Part shown: positions 18,498-28,478 of the stretch, piece after piece
Layout: the number at the start of each line of letters is the position of its first letter
How positions within the stretch are numbered: position 1 is the stretch's first letter
From: Roseobacter sp. SK209-2-6
GTDB lineage: Bacteria > Pseudomonadota > Alphaproteobacteria > Rhodobacterales > Rhodobacteraceae
Assembly: GCF_000169455.1 (NCBI RefSeq)
Contig: NZ_AAYC01000002.1
Span: 186,001 to 250,000, forward strand
DNA length: 64,000 nt
Direction of reading: 5' to 3'
The notes under the pieces: model-generated
Databases searched by the model: none
What the model was told of the DNA's origin: nothing
What the model saw: the letters and a program-made list of their open reading frames with translations, nothing else
Program-made: the position numbers and the translations under genes

Positions 18498-19557
18498 CGC
18501 GCTTTGGGCCTCTCTCCCGGTTCCGGTTTTTCTGGTGTCGCCCGACGATTTGATCCTGGATGCTAATCCAGCAGCGGAAGGATTCCTGAACACGTCGCAG
18601 CGCTCTTTGATCGGTCGCGCAGTCTGGGAACAGATCGCCGTGGACAGTGGCGTAGAGCACTCCTTTGAAAAGGCACGGAGCCAAGGCACGCCCTTGTTTG
18701 TGAACGACATTGACGTCGGCGGACGTAACCGGCCCGCGACCCAATGCAGCATGCAGGTGGCGCCTTTGCAGGGGCGGCCCGGGCAAATGGTGCTTCTTCT
18801 GTCGCCACGGGAGCTTTCTGCCCGCATGACACAGAACCATTCGTCAAAATCGGCTGCCCAATCCGCGATTGGCATGGCCGAGATGCTGGCGCATGAGATC
18901 AAGAACCCCCTGGCTGGGATCACCGGTGCGGCCCAACTGCTGAGTATGGGTCTCAAGCGTGAAGACCTGGAGCTGACCGATCTGATCGTCAGTGAGAGCC
19001 GGCGGATCGTTAAGCTCTTGGATCAGGTCGAGCAATTCGGAAATCTGAGTGAACCCCAGTTCAAACCAGTCAATCTGCATGATGTGCTGGACCGTGCGAG
19101 GCGCTCTGCGCTTTTGGGATTTGGGTCACATATGCAGATCACCGAAGATTACGATCCCTCTTTGCCTGCCGCTTGGGGGGATGCGGATCAACTGCTGCAA
19201 GTTGTTCTGAACCTGCTAAAGAACGCATCAGAAGCAGCTGGTCCGGGCGGTGGTACGATCCGAATTCGCAGTTTCTATGAACATTCGTTCCGCCTGCGTC
19301 GTAGTGACGGAACTGGCAAGCTGCTGCCGCTGCAGATTGAGATCGTTGATGATGGTCCGGGGCTGCCAGAAAAAATCCGGGATGAAGTCTTTGACCCCTT
19401 TGTGTCGGGGCGGGAAAACGGAACCGGTCTTGGCCTTGCCTTGGTTAGCAAGATCATCGCTGACCATAACGGCTGGGTTTCGGTGACCTCGGAACCGGGA
19501 AAGACCGTTTTCCGCCTGTCTTTGTCGCGGGTCCCTAAGGAAGTAATGGAGGTTTGA
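18484..19557 (+). CDS. ntrB: nitrogen regulation histidine kinase NtrB
   Basis: 357-residue soluble sensor kinase/phosphatase that controls NtrC according to nitrogen status, normally through PII protein. An N-terminal PAS-like domain (about 5-110) is followed by the dimerisation/phosphoacceptor domain with His137 in AHEIKNPLAGI and an ATPase domain with NLLKNASEA, DDGPGLP and GTGLGLAL boxes. No transmembrane segment is present. It begins inside dusB (14-base overlap) and ends three bases before ntrC, so the three are coupled. Confidence 0.95.
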   Translation: MITDSALWASLPVPVFLVSPDDLILDANPAAEGFLNTSQRSLIGRAVWEQIAVDSGVEHSFEKARSQGTPLFVNDIDVGGRNRPATQCSMQVAPLQGRPGQMVLLLSPRELSARMTQNHSSKSAAQSAIGMAEMLAHEIKNPLAGITGAAQLLSMGLKREDLELTDLIVSESRRIVKLLDQVEQFGNLSEPQFKPVNLHDVLDRARRSALLGFGSHMQITEDYDPSLPAAWGDADQLLQVVLNLLKNASEAAGPGGGTIRIRSFYEHSFRLRRSDGTGKLLPLQIEIVDDGPGLPEKIRDEVFDPFVSGRENGTGLGLALVSKIIADHNGWVSVTSEPGKTVFRLSLSRVPKEVMEV

Positions 19558-19560
19558 TAG

Positions 19561-20928
19561 ATGGATGGCACCGTACTTGTCGCGGATGATGACCGCACGA
19601 TCCGCACCGTATTGACCCAGGCGTTGACCCGGGCCGGGTGCCGTGTCCATGCGACTTCCTCGCTAACAACCCTGATGCGCTGGGTTGCCGAAGGCAAAGG
19701 CGATGTGGTGATCTCCGATGTGGTCATGCCGGATGGTAACGGTCTGGAAATGCTTCCTAAAATCGCGCAGGACCGACCGGGTTTGCCGGTAATCGTTATC
19801 TCGGCGCAGAACACGATCATGACTGCGATCAAAGCCGCCGAGGCAGAGGCCTATGACTATCTGCCCAAGCCCTTTGACCTGCCGGAGCTGATGAAGCGTA
19901 CCGCGAAAGCGCTTTCTGAAAAACGGATGCCGCAGTTGCAAGCGCCCACATCAGAGGTAGATCAGCCAGAGGATTTGCCATTGGTTGGCCGCAGTGAAGC
20001 GATGCAGGCGCTCTACCGTCTGGTGGCGCGGGTGATGAACACTGATATCCCGCTCCTGATCACCGGTGAAAGCGGAACCGGAAAATCCCTGATTGCCCGG
20101 TCGGTTCATGATTTCTCTGATCGGAGAACCCTGCCATGTGTGATTGCGACAGAGGCTGATCTCCTGGGGCTTGAAGGGCCCGCACGTCTCTTGGCTGAGG
20201 TGAAGGGGGGCACCCTGCTGATCGAGGAGGTCTGCGACCTGCCGGATGAGGCGCAGGCGCGATTGGTCCGCATGATTGATGCGCCCGGTGAGCACAACCC
20301 GCGCTTTATGGCGACCAGTCAAAGCAACCCGATGCAGGCGATGGAGCAGGGTGAGCTGCGGCAAGATCTCTATTACCGACTCTCCGGCACCGAGCTCCGG
20401 GTGCCAAGCCTGCGCGAGCGAGTTGAGGACATTGCCCTCCTGGCAGAGCACTTCCTGATCAAAGCGGAGAATGAGGGGGCGGCTCATCGGGTGCTGAGTG
20501 GTGCTGCACGGGATCTCATGCGCCAGGCGGCCTGGCCGGGGAATGTCAGGCAGCTGGAAAACCTGATGCGCCGTCTGGCGCTGACAGCGCAAAGCGAAGA
20601 GATCAGCAAGGCAGAAGTTGAGGCCGGTCTTGGCCCAACAACAGAGGCAGGCCCTATCGCAGGTGGTCCCGTGAATGAACGACTGTCAGAGGCGGTAGGC
20701 CGTCATCTGCAGCGCTACTTTGATCTGCATGGCGATATTCTGCCGCCACCCGGCCTCTATGCGCGGATTCTGCGCGAGGTTGAGGCACCGCTGATCGAAA
20801 TTGCGCTCTCTGCAACCAGTGGAAATCAGGCAAAATGTGCCGATTTGCTGGGGATCAACCGAAATACGCTACGAAAGAAAATCACTGACCTTGATATTGA
20901 GGTGACACGCCGCCGCAAACTGATGTAA
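19561..20928 (+). CDS. ntrC: nitrogen regulator NtrC lacking the GAFTGA loop
   Basis: 455-residue response regulator. The receiver domain carries the acidic pocket and Asp53, and the AAA+ domain has Walker A GESGTGKS (169-176). Where sigma54 activators carry ELFGHEKGAFTGA, this protein has only [19 protein letters not shown]: the L1 loop that contacts sigma54 is deleted. Walker B reads LLIEEVC rather than the usual LFLDEIG. A C-terminal Fis-type helix-turn-helix ([20 protein letters not shown]) binds DNA. This matches the Rhodobacter capsulatus NtrC, which activates sigma70 promoters. GGAGG precedes the ATG. Confidence 0.95.
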   Translation: MDGTVLVADDDRTIRTVLTQALTRAGCRVHATSSLTTLMRWVAEGKGDVVISDVVMPDGNGLEMLPKIAQDRPGLPVIVISAQNTIMTAIKAAEAEAYDYLPKPFDLPELMKRTAKALSEKRMPQLQAPTSEVDQPEDLPLVGRSEAMQALYRLVARVMNTDIPLLITGESGTGKSLIARSVHDFSDRRTLPCVIATEADLLGLEGPARLLAEVKGGTLLIEEVCDLPDEAQARLVRMIDAPGEHNPRFMATSQSNPMQAMEQGELRQDLYYRLSGTELRVPSLRERVEDIALLAEHFLIKAENEGAAHRVLSGAARDLMRQAAWPGNVRQLENLMRRLALTAQSEEISKAEVEAGLGPTTEAGPIAGGPVNERLSEAVGRHLQRYFDLHGDILPPPGLYARILREVEAPLIEIALSATSGNQAKCADLLGINRNTLRKKITDLDIEVTRRRKLM

Positions 20929-20932
20929 TATC

Positions 20933-20967
20933 GCCACAGAACTGTGGCAGACAGGTGATTTACCTGT
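20933..20967 (+). other. two tandem inverted repeats between ntrC and ntrY
   Basis: GCCACAG-AA-CTGTGGC (20933-20948) is followed three bases later by ACAGGT-GATTT-ACCTGT (20951-20967). Both stems are perfect. No T-run follows, so they look like RNA hairpins for processing or partial attenuation, or operators, between the ntrBC and ntrYX halves. Confidence 0.5.
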
Positions 20968-21026
20968 GATGACCACGAGATATGGCGGGAGACCCAGTAG
21001 GGTCATACAAGAGGTGAGGGTGGTCC

Positions 21027-23309
21027 GTGGCGTTTAAGTCACATTTTCGGGCGAGATATGGGCCGTTTTTGGCCTTTGTCCGTTGGCGAAAAACACGTAA
21101 TGCCCGCAATGCTGGCACGCTGGGGTTGGTGCTTTTAGGCCCGATACTCGCGCTTGCGACCTTTCTGGTTATCGGTCCACTGGATCAAGGCGGAACCTCC
21201 AGCGCGCTGCGTCTGATTCTCCTTGCGGATATGGTCTATATTCTGGCGATTGCGGCACTCGTGCTGACCCAGATCTTTCGGCTGTTTGCTGCGAGACGGT
21301 CCAAATCGGCGGGATCCCGCTTGCATTTGCGGCTCATTGGCGCTTTCGGTTTTCTGGCTCTGGTCCCGGCCATCATTGTCGCGGTCTTTGCGGTTTTGAC
21401 GGTGAATATAGGCCTCGAAGGCTGGTTCTCTGAGCGCGTGCGCCAGGTGATTGGCAGCTCACTCTCTGCAGCCGAAGCCTATCAGGATGAGCAGCGCACA
21501 GATCTAAAGGCAGATGCGACTGCGCTTGCACGGTTTTTGGATCAAAGCCGCAATCGTGCGTTCTTCATGAATGATGCTGCTCTACGTCAGGTGCTCTCGC
21601 AGGGGCAATTGCAGATCCAGCGCGGCCTGAAAGAGGCCTATCTCATCGATGGCACGGGGCGGATCAGAGCAAGGGGCGAACGCTCTTATGAGTTCGATTT
21701 TGAGCGCCCCAACGCCAAAGATCTGGCGCGGGCTGCAAATGATGGGATGGTGATTCTGCAGGATTGGGACAACAATGAGTTTCGCGCTCTCGTCCGCCTC
21801 AATGCCTTTGTGGATCGCTATCTTTATGTCAGCCGCTCCGTTGATGGCAAGCTGCTGAACCTTTTGGATGAAACGCAAGAAACGGCTTTGCTCTACCAGC
21901 AGTTGGAGAGCGAACGCGGGCGCGTGTTGTTTCAGGTAGGGCTGCTTTACATCGGATTTGCGCTCATACTTGTTCTGGCCTCAATGTGGCTTGGCATGTG
22001 GTTTGCGGAACGATTGTCACGCCCTGTTGGGCGGCTCACCGTAGCGGCGCAACGTGTTGGAGCTGGTAATCTGGATGTACAGGTGCCTGAAGAGGAAGGC
22101 GGCGATGAGATCGCCCAGCTTGGCCATTATTTTAACCAGATGACACGGGAGCTGCGGGCGCAGCGCTCCCGGTTATTGGAGAATACCAACCAAATCGAAC
22201 GTCGGCGCAGATTGTTCGACTCTGTTTTGTCTTCGGTTACCTCTGGTGTGGTCGGCCTGGATGATCAGGGGCGTATCACCTTTGTAAACCGGTCTGCGGA
22301 GCGTCTGCTGGACTGGCAGGGCACCCATCAGACGGTTGCTTTGGCCGTTGCTGTACCTGAATTCGGCCCTCTATTCGAAACGCTTGCCGAAAGCGGTGCT
22401 GAGGCGGAGCAGGGCGAAATCAAGGTGACCCGACAGGGGCAATTGGAACACCTGTTGGTTCGGATGTCCCAGCGCCGTTCCGGTGATGGGAAACTCGAAG
22501 GCTATGTGGTGGCATTTGATGATGTGACGGATCTGGTAAGCGCCCAGCGTATGGCCGCCTGGGGGGATGTCGCGCGACGTATTGCACATGAGATCAAGAA
22601 CCCGCTTACCCCAATTCAACTGAGTGCGGAGCGGATCAAGCGGAAATTTGCCCCCAAACTGGGAGAGGAAAACAGTGATCAACTTCAGGCGATGACAGAC
22701 GTTATTGTACGTCAAACCAACGATTTGCGGCGCATTGTTGATGAATTTTCCAAATTCGCCCGTATGCCAGAGCCGGAAACGCGTGAAGAGGATCTGGTAA
22801 AGCTGATCCAGGATGCTGTGATGCTGCAGGCGACCGGCCAGCCAGATGTCAAACTCTCATCCGATTTGCCGCAGCAGCCGCTTTGGGCGGATCTGGATGC
22901 GACCATGATCGGACAGGCGCTGACCAATCTGATCAAGAACGCCGGAGAGGCAATCGAAAGCCTGAAGACGAAAGGCCATGACGGCCCTCTGGCTCCGGAA
23001 ATCCGCGTTTCCGCAGCTGAGGATATTACCGGTGGCTACAGGATCACAATCGCGGACAATGGCATCGGCCTCCCCGAGGATCGATCGCGCCTGTTCGAAC
23101 CCTATGTGACGACAAGGAATGAAGGAACAGGTCTTGGCCTTCCGATTGTGAAGAAGATCATTGAAGAACATGGCGGCACCCTCAGCCTAGAGGATGCGCC
23201 AGTTTTTGAAGGGCACCAGCATTTTGGTGCCATGGCAGTTATACGCTTGCCCGCCGCTGCCCGGGCTTTGCAAGCGAACAAGAATACGGTGAAAGCAGGT
23301 CTGACATGA
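21027..23309 (+). CDS. ntrY: membrane histidine kinase NtrY
   Basis: 760-residue sensor kinase partnered with NtrX, linked in alphaproteobacteria to nitrogen, redox and envelope responses. Three hydrophobic segments near the N-terminus precede a periplasmic sensor region, and a fourth (about residues 305-325) leads into HAMP, PAS, the phosphoacceptor His521 in ARRIAHEIKNPLTPIQL, and an ATPase domain with NLIKNAGEA, DNGIGLP and GTGLGLPI. The start is a GTG at 21027 with GAGGTGAGGG upstream. It ends overlapping ntrX by four bases. The 98-base gap after ntrC holds hairpins but no terminator with a T-run. Confidence 0.94.
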   Translation: MAFKSHFRARYGPFLAFVRWRKTRNARNAGTLGLVLLGPILALATFLVIGPLDQGGTSSALRLILLADMVYILAIAALVLTQIFRLFAARRSKSAGSRLHLRLIGAFGFLALVPAIIVAVFAVLTVNIGLEGWFSERVRQVIGSSLSAAEAYQDEQRTDLKADATALARFLDQSRNRAFFMNDAALRQVLSQGQLQIQRGLKEAYLIDGTGRIRARGERSYEFDFERPNAKDLARAANDGMVILQDWDNNEFRALVRLNAFVDRYLYVSRSVDGKLLNLLDETQETALLYQQLESERGRVLFQVGLLYIGFALILVLASMWLGMWFAERLSRPVGRLTVAAQRVGAGNLDVQVPEEEGGDEIAQLGHYFNQMTRELRAQRSRLLENTNQIERRRRLFDSVLSSVTSGVVGLDDQGRITFVNRSAERLLDWQGTHQTVALAVAVPEFGPLFETLAESGAEAEQGEIKVTRQGQLEHLLVRMSQRRSGDGKLEGYVVAFDDVTDLVSAQRMAAWGDVARRIAHEIKNPLTPIQLSAERIKRKFAPKLGEENSDQLQAMTDVIVRQTNDLRRIVDEFSKFARMPEPETREEDLVKLIQDAVMLQATGQPDVKLSSDLPQQPLWADLDATMIGQALTNLIKNAGEAIESLKTKGHDGPLAPEIRVSAAEDITGGYRITIADNGIGLPEDRSRLFEPYVTTRNEGTGLGLPIVKKIIEEHGGTLSLEDAPVFEGHQHFGAMAVIRLPAAARALQANKNTVKAGLT

Positions 23310-24715
23310 GTGATATTCTGATTGTTGATGATGAGCGTGATATCCGCGAATTGATTTCGGATATTCTGGAGGACGAAGGCTATGCCACGCGTAAGGCTGG
23401 AAACTCAGAAGAGTGTATGGCGCAGCTGAACCAGGAACCACCGGCCCTGCTTATTCTGGATATCTGGCTGAAAGACAGCCAAATGGACGGGATCGACATT
23501 CTTAAGACCGTTAAGCGTGATAACCCTGAGGTGCCGGTGGTTATCATTTCCGGACACGGTAACATCGAAATTGCCGTGGCTGCGATCAAGCAGGGTGCAT
23601 ATGATTTCATCGAAAAGCCCTTTAACATTGATCAGCTGATGGTCGTGATCCGCCGCGCCATGGAGACCTCTCGACTGCGGCGTGAGAACACGGATCTGCG
23701 GCGCAAAGAGGCCGGCAGCTCGGATATGATCGGCGTTTCTGCGGCCTTCAGGGGGCTGGTAGGACAGCTCGATAAAGTCACCAAGTCCAATGGCCGTGTA
23801 ATGCTCAGCGGACCAGCTGGCAGCGGTAAGGAGATTGCCGCTCGATATATCCACAGCAATTCAAATCGCGCTGCGGCCCCCTTTGTGACAGTAAGCTGTG
23901 CTGGTGTCGAACCGGACCGGATGGAAGAGGTGCTATTTGGCCGTGAAACAGCAGAACGCGGGGTCGAGCCCGGCCTGTTGGAGCAGGCCCATGGCGGGAT
24001 CGTCTTCTTTGATGAGGTGGCCGACATGCCCCTCGGCACGCAATCCAAGATCCTGCGCGTATTGGTTGACCAGCAGTTTCAACGGGTTGGTGGGAATGAC
24101 AAGGTGCGCGTCGATCTGCGCGTCGTCTCCTCCACCAGCAAAGATCTGGAAGCGGAGATCGCCGCTGAGAACTTTCGACAGGAACTCTATCATCGCCTGA
24201 ATGTCGTTCCGATTGTGGTTCCGTCCCTGGCGGATCGCAGAGAGGATATTCCTGAACTGGCGAATTTCTTTATTTCGCAGTTCAATGAAACTCAGGGCTT
24301 GCCGATCCGCGAGATCAGCGAAGAGGCCGTGGCCTTGATGCAGACCATGACCTGGCCGGGCAATGTCCGACAGCTTAAAAACCTAGTCGAACGGGTTCTG
24401 ATCCTGGGCGATGGAACCGGACCAATTGAGGCCAAGGATCTGCCGCGCGAAGAAGAAAAGGTCGAAGAGCAGGGGCGCGTGGTTCTCTCTGGAGCGCTTG
24501 CGACCTTGCCTCTGCGCGAAGCCCGTGAAGCTTTTGAGCGGGAGTATCTGCTGACACAGATCAACCGGTTTGGGGGTAATATCAGCCGGACGGCATCTTT
24601 TGTCGGCATGGAGCGATCCGCGCTGCACCGTAAGCTGAAGTCCCTTGGTGTTGTTACTTCAAACAAGACCGGTGCACGGGTGGCCCATGTTGAGAAAGAA
24701 GAAGATATGGCTTGA
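23306..24715 (+). CDS. ntrX: response regulator NtrX, GAFTGA-less
   Basis: 469-residue regulator with a receiver domain (Asp52), an AAA+ domain (Walker A GPAGSGKE, 169-176; Walker B IVFFDEVAD) and a C-terminal Fis-type DNA-binding helix-turn-helix (GGNISRTASFVGMERSALHRKL). Between EVLFG and the Walker B strand the sequence is RETAERGVEPGLLEQAHGG, so the sigma54-contacting GAFTGA motif is missing, as in its neighbour NtrC. Walker A also departs from the common GESGTGKE. It is translationally coupled to ntrY (ATGA). Confidence 0.94.
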   Translation: MSDILIVDDERDIRELISDILEDEGYATRKAGNSEECMAQLNQEPPALLILDIWLKDSQMDGIDILKTVKRDNPEVPVVIISGHGNIEIAVAAIKQGAYDFIEKPFNIDQLMVVIRRAMETSRLRRENTDLRRKEAGSSDMIGVSAAFRGLVGQLDKVTKSNGRVMLSGPAGSGKEIAARYIHSNSNRAAAPFVTVSCAGVEPDRMEEVLFGRETAERGVEPGLLEQAHGGIVFFDEVADMPLGTQSKILRVLVDQQFQRVGGNDKVRVDLRVVSSTSKDLEAEIAAENFRQELYHRLNVVPIVVPSLADRREDIPELANFFISQFNETQGLPIREISEEAVALMQTMTWPGNVRQLKNLVERVLILGDGTGPIEAKDLPREEEKVEEQGRVVLSGALATLPLREAREAFEREYLLTQINRFGGNISRTASFVGMERSALHRKLKSLGVVTSNKTGARVAHVEKEEDMA

Positions 24716-24721
24716 GAGCTG

Positions 24722-24755
24722 GGCGGGAAAGCTCTGTTAACCAGAGCGCCCCGCC
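24722..24755 (+). terminator. hairpin after ntrX
   Basis: A long interrupted stem (GGCGGG...CCCGCC outside, GCTCTG...CAGAGC inside, loop TTAAC) begins seven bases after the ntrX stop. It lacks a T-run, so termination may be weak or protein-dependent. The remaining sequence up to 24920 shows nothing clear. Confidence 0.5.
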
Positions 24756-24920
24756 TGCCTGGGGGATTGAAAAAGCCGCATCTGTCTGGCGTCAGCCCCT
24801 GTTGAAACACCCTGGTGAAACAGCCCTGCGCGCGGATGCAAGAAATCCAACAGGCTGCAAAGCGACACTAAGCTGAAAAGCAGTGAGCGCTAGCAGGCGC
24901 TTCCCATTTGTCTTGCGCCC

Positions 24921-25397
24921 TTATTGGTAGGTCACAATTTGGACTGTTCCATTCTTTCGCTGAATCGCGCAACTGTTGCCATCAAGTCTGAGTGGTGTTT
25001 GGGCAAGGGGCTGCGGCGGCAGGTTTAGCGTGTTCGTACAACGCGGTAGAGCCAGCTGTTGGTAGCCTTTCTGTGCCATGCAAGATTGCTCAATCCGTCC
25101 GCGTAGGGCTCTATTTACATCGACTGTATAACTCCCGCCATCCACCCAGTGGCCCGGCGTCGTCCAACAATGCCCTTCGGAATTGCAAACCCGCCTGCCG
25201 GGGTAGAAGACCGGTGGGCGGTGGCGGATCTCTGCGGCGACCGGCGCTTCTTTCAGCGCCTTGACCTCGCATGCCAGAAGATCCCGGTCCAAGCGTGCCT
25301 GACTGACCCCATCCCGAAAATAGACGTTCAGTGGACCACAGGCCGCAAGCATGAGCGGCAAAAGAAAAACCAGAATTCGGGTACGCAGAATGCTCAT
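24921..25397 (-). CDS. predicted lipoprotein of unknown function
   Basis: 158 residues with a lipoprotein signal peptide: a basic start (MSILRTR), a hydrophobic core and the lipobox LMLAAC, so the mature chain should begin at Cys20 and be anchored in a membrane. Several further cysteines (ACEVK, RRVCNSEGHCW, EQSCMAQKGYQ, NSCAIQ) could form disulfides in the periplasm. I do not recognise a family. It is convergent with the ntr operon and divergent from trkA, with about 100 bases between. Confidence 0.75.
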   Translation of the reverse strand: MSILRTRILVFLLPLMLAACGPLNVYFRDGVSQARLDRDLLACEVKALKEAPVAAEIRHRPPVFYPGRRVCNSEGHCWTTPGHWVDGGSYTVDVNRALRGRIEQSCMAQKGYQQLALPRCTNTLNLPPQPLAQTPLRLDGNSCAIQRKNGTVQIVTYQ

Positions 25398-25499
25398 GTA
25401 GAAATTCTGCCTTTATTCTCTTACTGATACAATTGAATTGACCCTGTTCACGGCTTCTGTCATTCAAAATGAGCAGAAAGGCGCCCAAAGGATCGAGGC

Positions 25500-26876
25500 A
25501 TGAAAGTAATCATCTGCGGCGCGGGCCAGGTTGGCTGGCAAATCGCCCGCCATCTGTCCGGTGAACACAACGATGTTACGGTCGTCGACAACAACGCAGA
25601 ACTTGTGCGTCGGGCGACGGATACGCTGGATGTTCAAGGCATTGCGGGCTTTGCCTCTTATCCGGATGTACTGGATCGGGCAGGGGCGCGAGACGCCGAT
25701 ATGATCATTGCCGCCACCCACTCGGATGAGGTCAATATGGTGACCTGCCAGGTGGCGCATTCGGTCTTTTCCATCCAGCGCAAGATCGCCCGATTGCGGT
25801 CGCGTAGCTATCTGGATGCGATTTACACCGATCTCTATCGCCGCGATCACCTGCCCATTGACGTGGTCATCAGTCCTGAGCGGGAAGTAGCCGCGGCCGC
25901 GATGCAGCGGCTTTCGGCACCGGCTGCTTTTGATACCGAAATCTTCATGGAGGGGCAGGCGCAACTTCTGGGAATCCAGATTGATGAGGATTGTCCAGTG
26001 GTCAACACGCCTCTGCGGCAGTTGACGGATCTCTTCTCTACCCTGCGCGCGATCGTTGTTGGGGTGCGGCGAGAAGGAACACTCTTTGCGCCAGAACCGG
26101 GAGATCAGCTGTTTGTCGGGGATAGCTGCTATGTCTTTTCCCATGCAGAGGATGTGAGAAGAACGATCGAAGTCTTCGGTAAAGTTGAAAAACGCCAGGA
26201 TAGAGTGGTCATTGTCGGCGGCGGCAATGTTGGCCTGGAGGTGGCAAAGGCCCTGGAAGGGAGTGCGGCGCGCATCCGATCCAAGATGATTGAGCGCAAT
26301 AGAAAATCTGCTGAGCAGGCTGCGGAAACGCTGGAACGTACCATTGTCTTGAATGGGGATGGGCTGGATCGCTCGCTGATGATCGAAGCCGGGATCGACC
26401 GCGCGGATGCCATGCTTGCGGTCACGGATGACGACAAAACCAATATGCTGGCAGCGGTGCGCGCCAAAGCCGAAGGGTGCCCCTTTGCGATTGCGCTGAT
26501 CAACGATCCGACATTGTTGCCATTGCTGTCACACCTGGGCATTGATGCCTTCATCAACCCGCGCGCCACAACGGTCAGTTCGATCCTGCGCCACATTCGC
26601 TATGGGCGTGTGCGTCAGGTTTATTCGATCGGAGATGCCGAGGCCGAGGTGATCGAGGCCGAGGTGCTGGGAACCTCTCCCATGGCGGGTCAGGCCATTC
26701 GTGACATCGATTTTCCCGAAGGCGTTTTGGTTGGCGCGGTGCGCAAGGGGGCGGAGGTCCTGCGCCCCTCTGGTGGTTTGCGGATTGAGGAAGGGGACGT
26801 CATTGCGCTCTTTGCGATGGCGGATGATGTGCCGGAGGTGGAGCGCTTGATGCAGGTCTCCATCGACTACTTCTAG
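25500..26876 (+). CDS. trkA: Trk potassium uptake regulatory subunit TrkA
   Basis: 458-residue cytoplasmic, NAD-binding subunit that gates the TrkH channel. Two RCK repeats are visible: MKVIICGAGQVGWQIARHL at the start and VVIVGGGNVGLEVAKAL near residue 236, each a Rossmann GxGxxG motif followed by a TrkA-C domain. The start has GGATCGAGGC upstream. It overlaps trkH by one base, so the two subunits are made from one mRNA. Confidence 0.96.
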   Translation: MKVIICGAGQVGWQIARHLSGEHNDVTVVDNNAELVRRATDTLDVQGIAGFASYPDVLDRAGARDADMIIAATHSDEVNMVTCQVAHSVFSIQRKIARLRSRSYLDAIYTDLYRRDHLPIDVVISPEREVAAAAMQRLSAPAAFDTEIFMEGQAQLLGIQIDEDCPVVNTPLRQLTDLFSTLRAIVVGVRREGTLFAPEPGDQLFVGDSCYVFSHAEDVRRTIEVFGKVEKRQDRVVIVGGGNVGLEVAKALEGSAARIRSKMIERNRKSAEQAAETLERTIVLNGDGLDRSLMIEAGIDRADAMLAVTDDDKTNMLAAVRAKAEGCPFAIALINDPTLLPLLSHLGIDAFINPRATTVSSILRHIRYGRVRQVYSIGDAEAEVIEAEVLGTSPMAGQAIRDIDFPEGVLVGAVRKGAEVLRPSGGLRIEEGDVIALFAMADDVPEVERLMQVSIDYF

Positions 26877-28408
26877 TGGCCAAGAGAGTAAGACAGGCGC
26901 GTGGCCTGTTACGGCTGCCTCTGTTTTTGCTGCTCTTGGGCATTGCCTCTCTGGCAATGTGGGTGCCGGCATTGCAGGCCTTGATCCTGGATGACCATGC
27001 GACCTCCCGTAGCTTTTTTTATTCCGGTGTGATCGGCCTGTTCCTCGTGGCGTTGACGGGTTTGTCTTTAGGGAACCGCGTGCCGCGCTACAGCATGCCA
27101 GGGCAATTGCTTTCTCTTCTTGCAGCCTTCACGGTTCTGCCTCTGTTTCTGGCTTTGCCTGTCTTTGATGCATTGGGGAATACGCGGTTCATAAATGCCT
27201 ATTTCGATATGGTAAGCTCCATCACCACGACCGGGGCGGACATCTATCCTGATCCGGACAGGTTGCCAGCCGGTTTGCATCTTTGGCGCGCTATGGTGGC
27301 TTGGCTCGGCGGGCTGCTGATGTGGATTTCAGCCTCCGCAGTTCTTGCCCCCCTTTCTCTGGGTGGGTTTGAAATTACCGCACGCGGAGAGCCGGGCCGC
27401 GGTGAGACTCCAATACATCTGACCGAAGTCGACCCGAAGGCAAGGTTGATCATTGTCTCCAAAACACTGACCCCGGTCTATGCTGGGCTGACAATGATGC
27501 TCTGGGCTCTTCTTTTGATGACCGGAGAGACATCGCTGGCCGCGATGAGCCATGCGATGTCGGTCATGTCGACCTCTGGCATTTCGGCCATCGGCGGGTT
27601 GGAGAACTCAAACAGCGGCATCGCCGGAGAGATGATCCTCTTTCTCTTTATGTTTTTTGCCCTATCTCGCCTGACGTTCTCGAATGATACCATAACCACT
27701 GGAAGTGGCCGTTTGGACAAGGATCCAGAGTTTCGGATCGGTCTTTTGATTCTCTTTGGGGTTCCGGCCTTGTTGTTTGTGCGCCATTGGCTGGCAGCCC
27801 TGGAGGTGGATGCCAGTGATGACATCTGGCAAGCGCTCAGATCCTATTGGGGCGCGCTTTTCACCGTGATGTCTTTCCTCTCAACCACTGGGTTCGAAAG
27901 CGCCCAATGGGAAGCTACCCAGGCCTGGTCTGGCCTGCAGACCCCTGGAATGATCCTATTGGGGCTTGCGGTTATAGGTGGCGGAGTGGCTACAACCGCC
28001 GGCGGGGTCAAACTGCTGCGGGTCTATGCGCTCTACCTTAATGGGTTGCGCGATATGGAGCGTTTGATCCATCCCTCATCCGTAAGTGGCGCAGGTGCGG
28101 GAAACAAACGACTGCAAAAGAACGGAGCCTTTGTGGCCTGGATCTTCTTCATGCTCTTTGCCCTGTCGCTTGCCCTGATCAGCATCGCGCTTGCGGCGGT
28201 TGGCAGTAGTTTCGAACAGTCCCTTATCCTTGCCATTGCAAGCCTTTCGACAACAGGGCCCTTGACCGAGATTGCAGGAAATTCCGCGGTTGATCTGGGG
28301 GCTTTGGCGCCCGTGGCAAAAATGATCCTTTGCCTGGCTATGGTCCTGGGCAGATTGGAAACGCTTGCCATCATCGCGCTTTTGTCACCAAATCTCTGGC
28401 GTAGCTAG
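26876..28408 (+). CDS. trkH: Trk potassium uptake channel TrkH
   Basis: 510-residue membrane subunit of the Trk K+ uptake system, with four membrane-pore-membrane repeats. Selectivity-filter-like segments occur as SSITTTGADIYPD, MSTSGISAIGG, LSTTGFESAQW and LSTTGPLTEIAG. The start is a GTG whose first base is the last base of the trkA stop codon. It is the final gene of the operon; the 134 bases that follow contain the hfq leader. Confidence 0.94.
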   Translation: MAKRVRQARGLLRLPLFLLLLGIASLAMWVPALQALILDDHATSRSFFYSGVIGLFLVALTGLSLGNRVPRYSMPGQLLSLLAAFTVLPLFLALPVFDALGNTRFINAYFDMVSSITTTGADIYPDPDRLPAGLHLWRAMVAWLGGLLMWISASAVLAPLSLGGFEITARGEPGRGETPIHLTEVDPKARLIIVSKTLTPVYAGLTMMLWALLLMTGETSLAAMSHAMSVMSTSGISAIGGLENSNSGIAGEMILFLFMFFALSRLTFSNDTITTGSGRLDKDPEFRIGLLILFGVPALLFVRHWLAALEVDASDDIWQALRSYWGALFTVMSFLSTTGFESAQWEATQAWSGLQTPGMILLGLAVIGGGVATTAGGVKLLRVYALYLNGLRDMERLIHPSSVSGAGAGNKRLQKNGAFVAWIFFMLFALSLALISIALAAVGSSFEQSLILAIASLSTTGPLTEIAGNSAVDLGALAPVAKMILCLAMVLGRLETLAIIALLSPNLWRS

Positions 28409-28478
28409 TGGAATACCATTAACGTGATCCGACAGGGGGGTGATTTACGGCTGGTGGTCGCGATGATAACCCTACATA

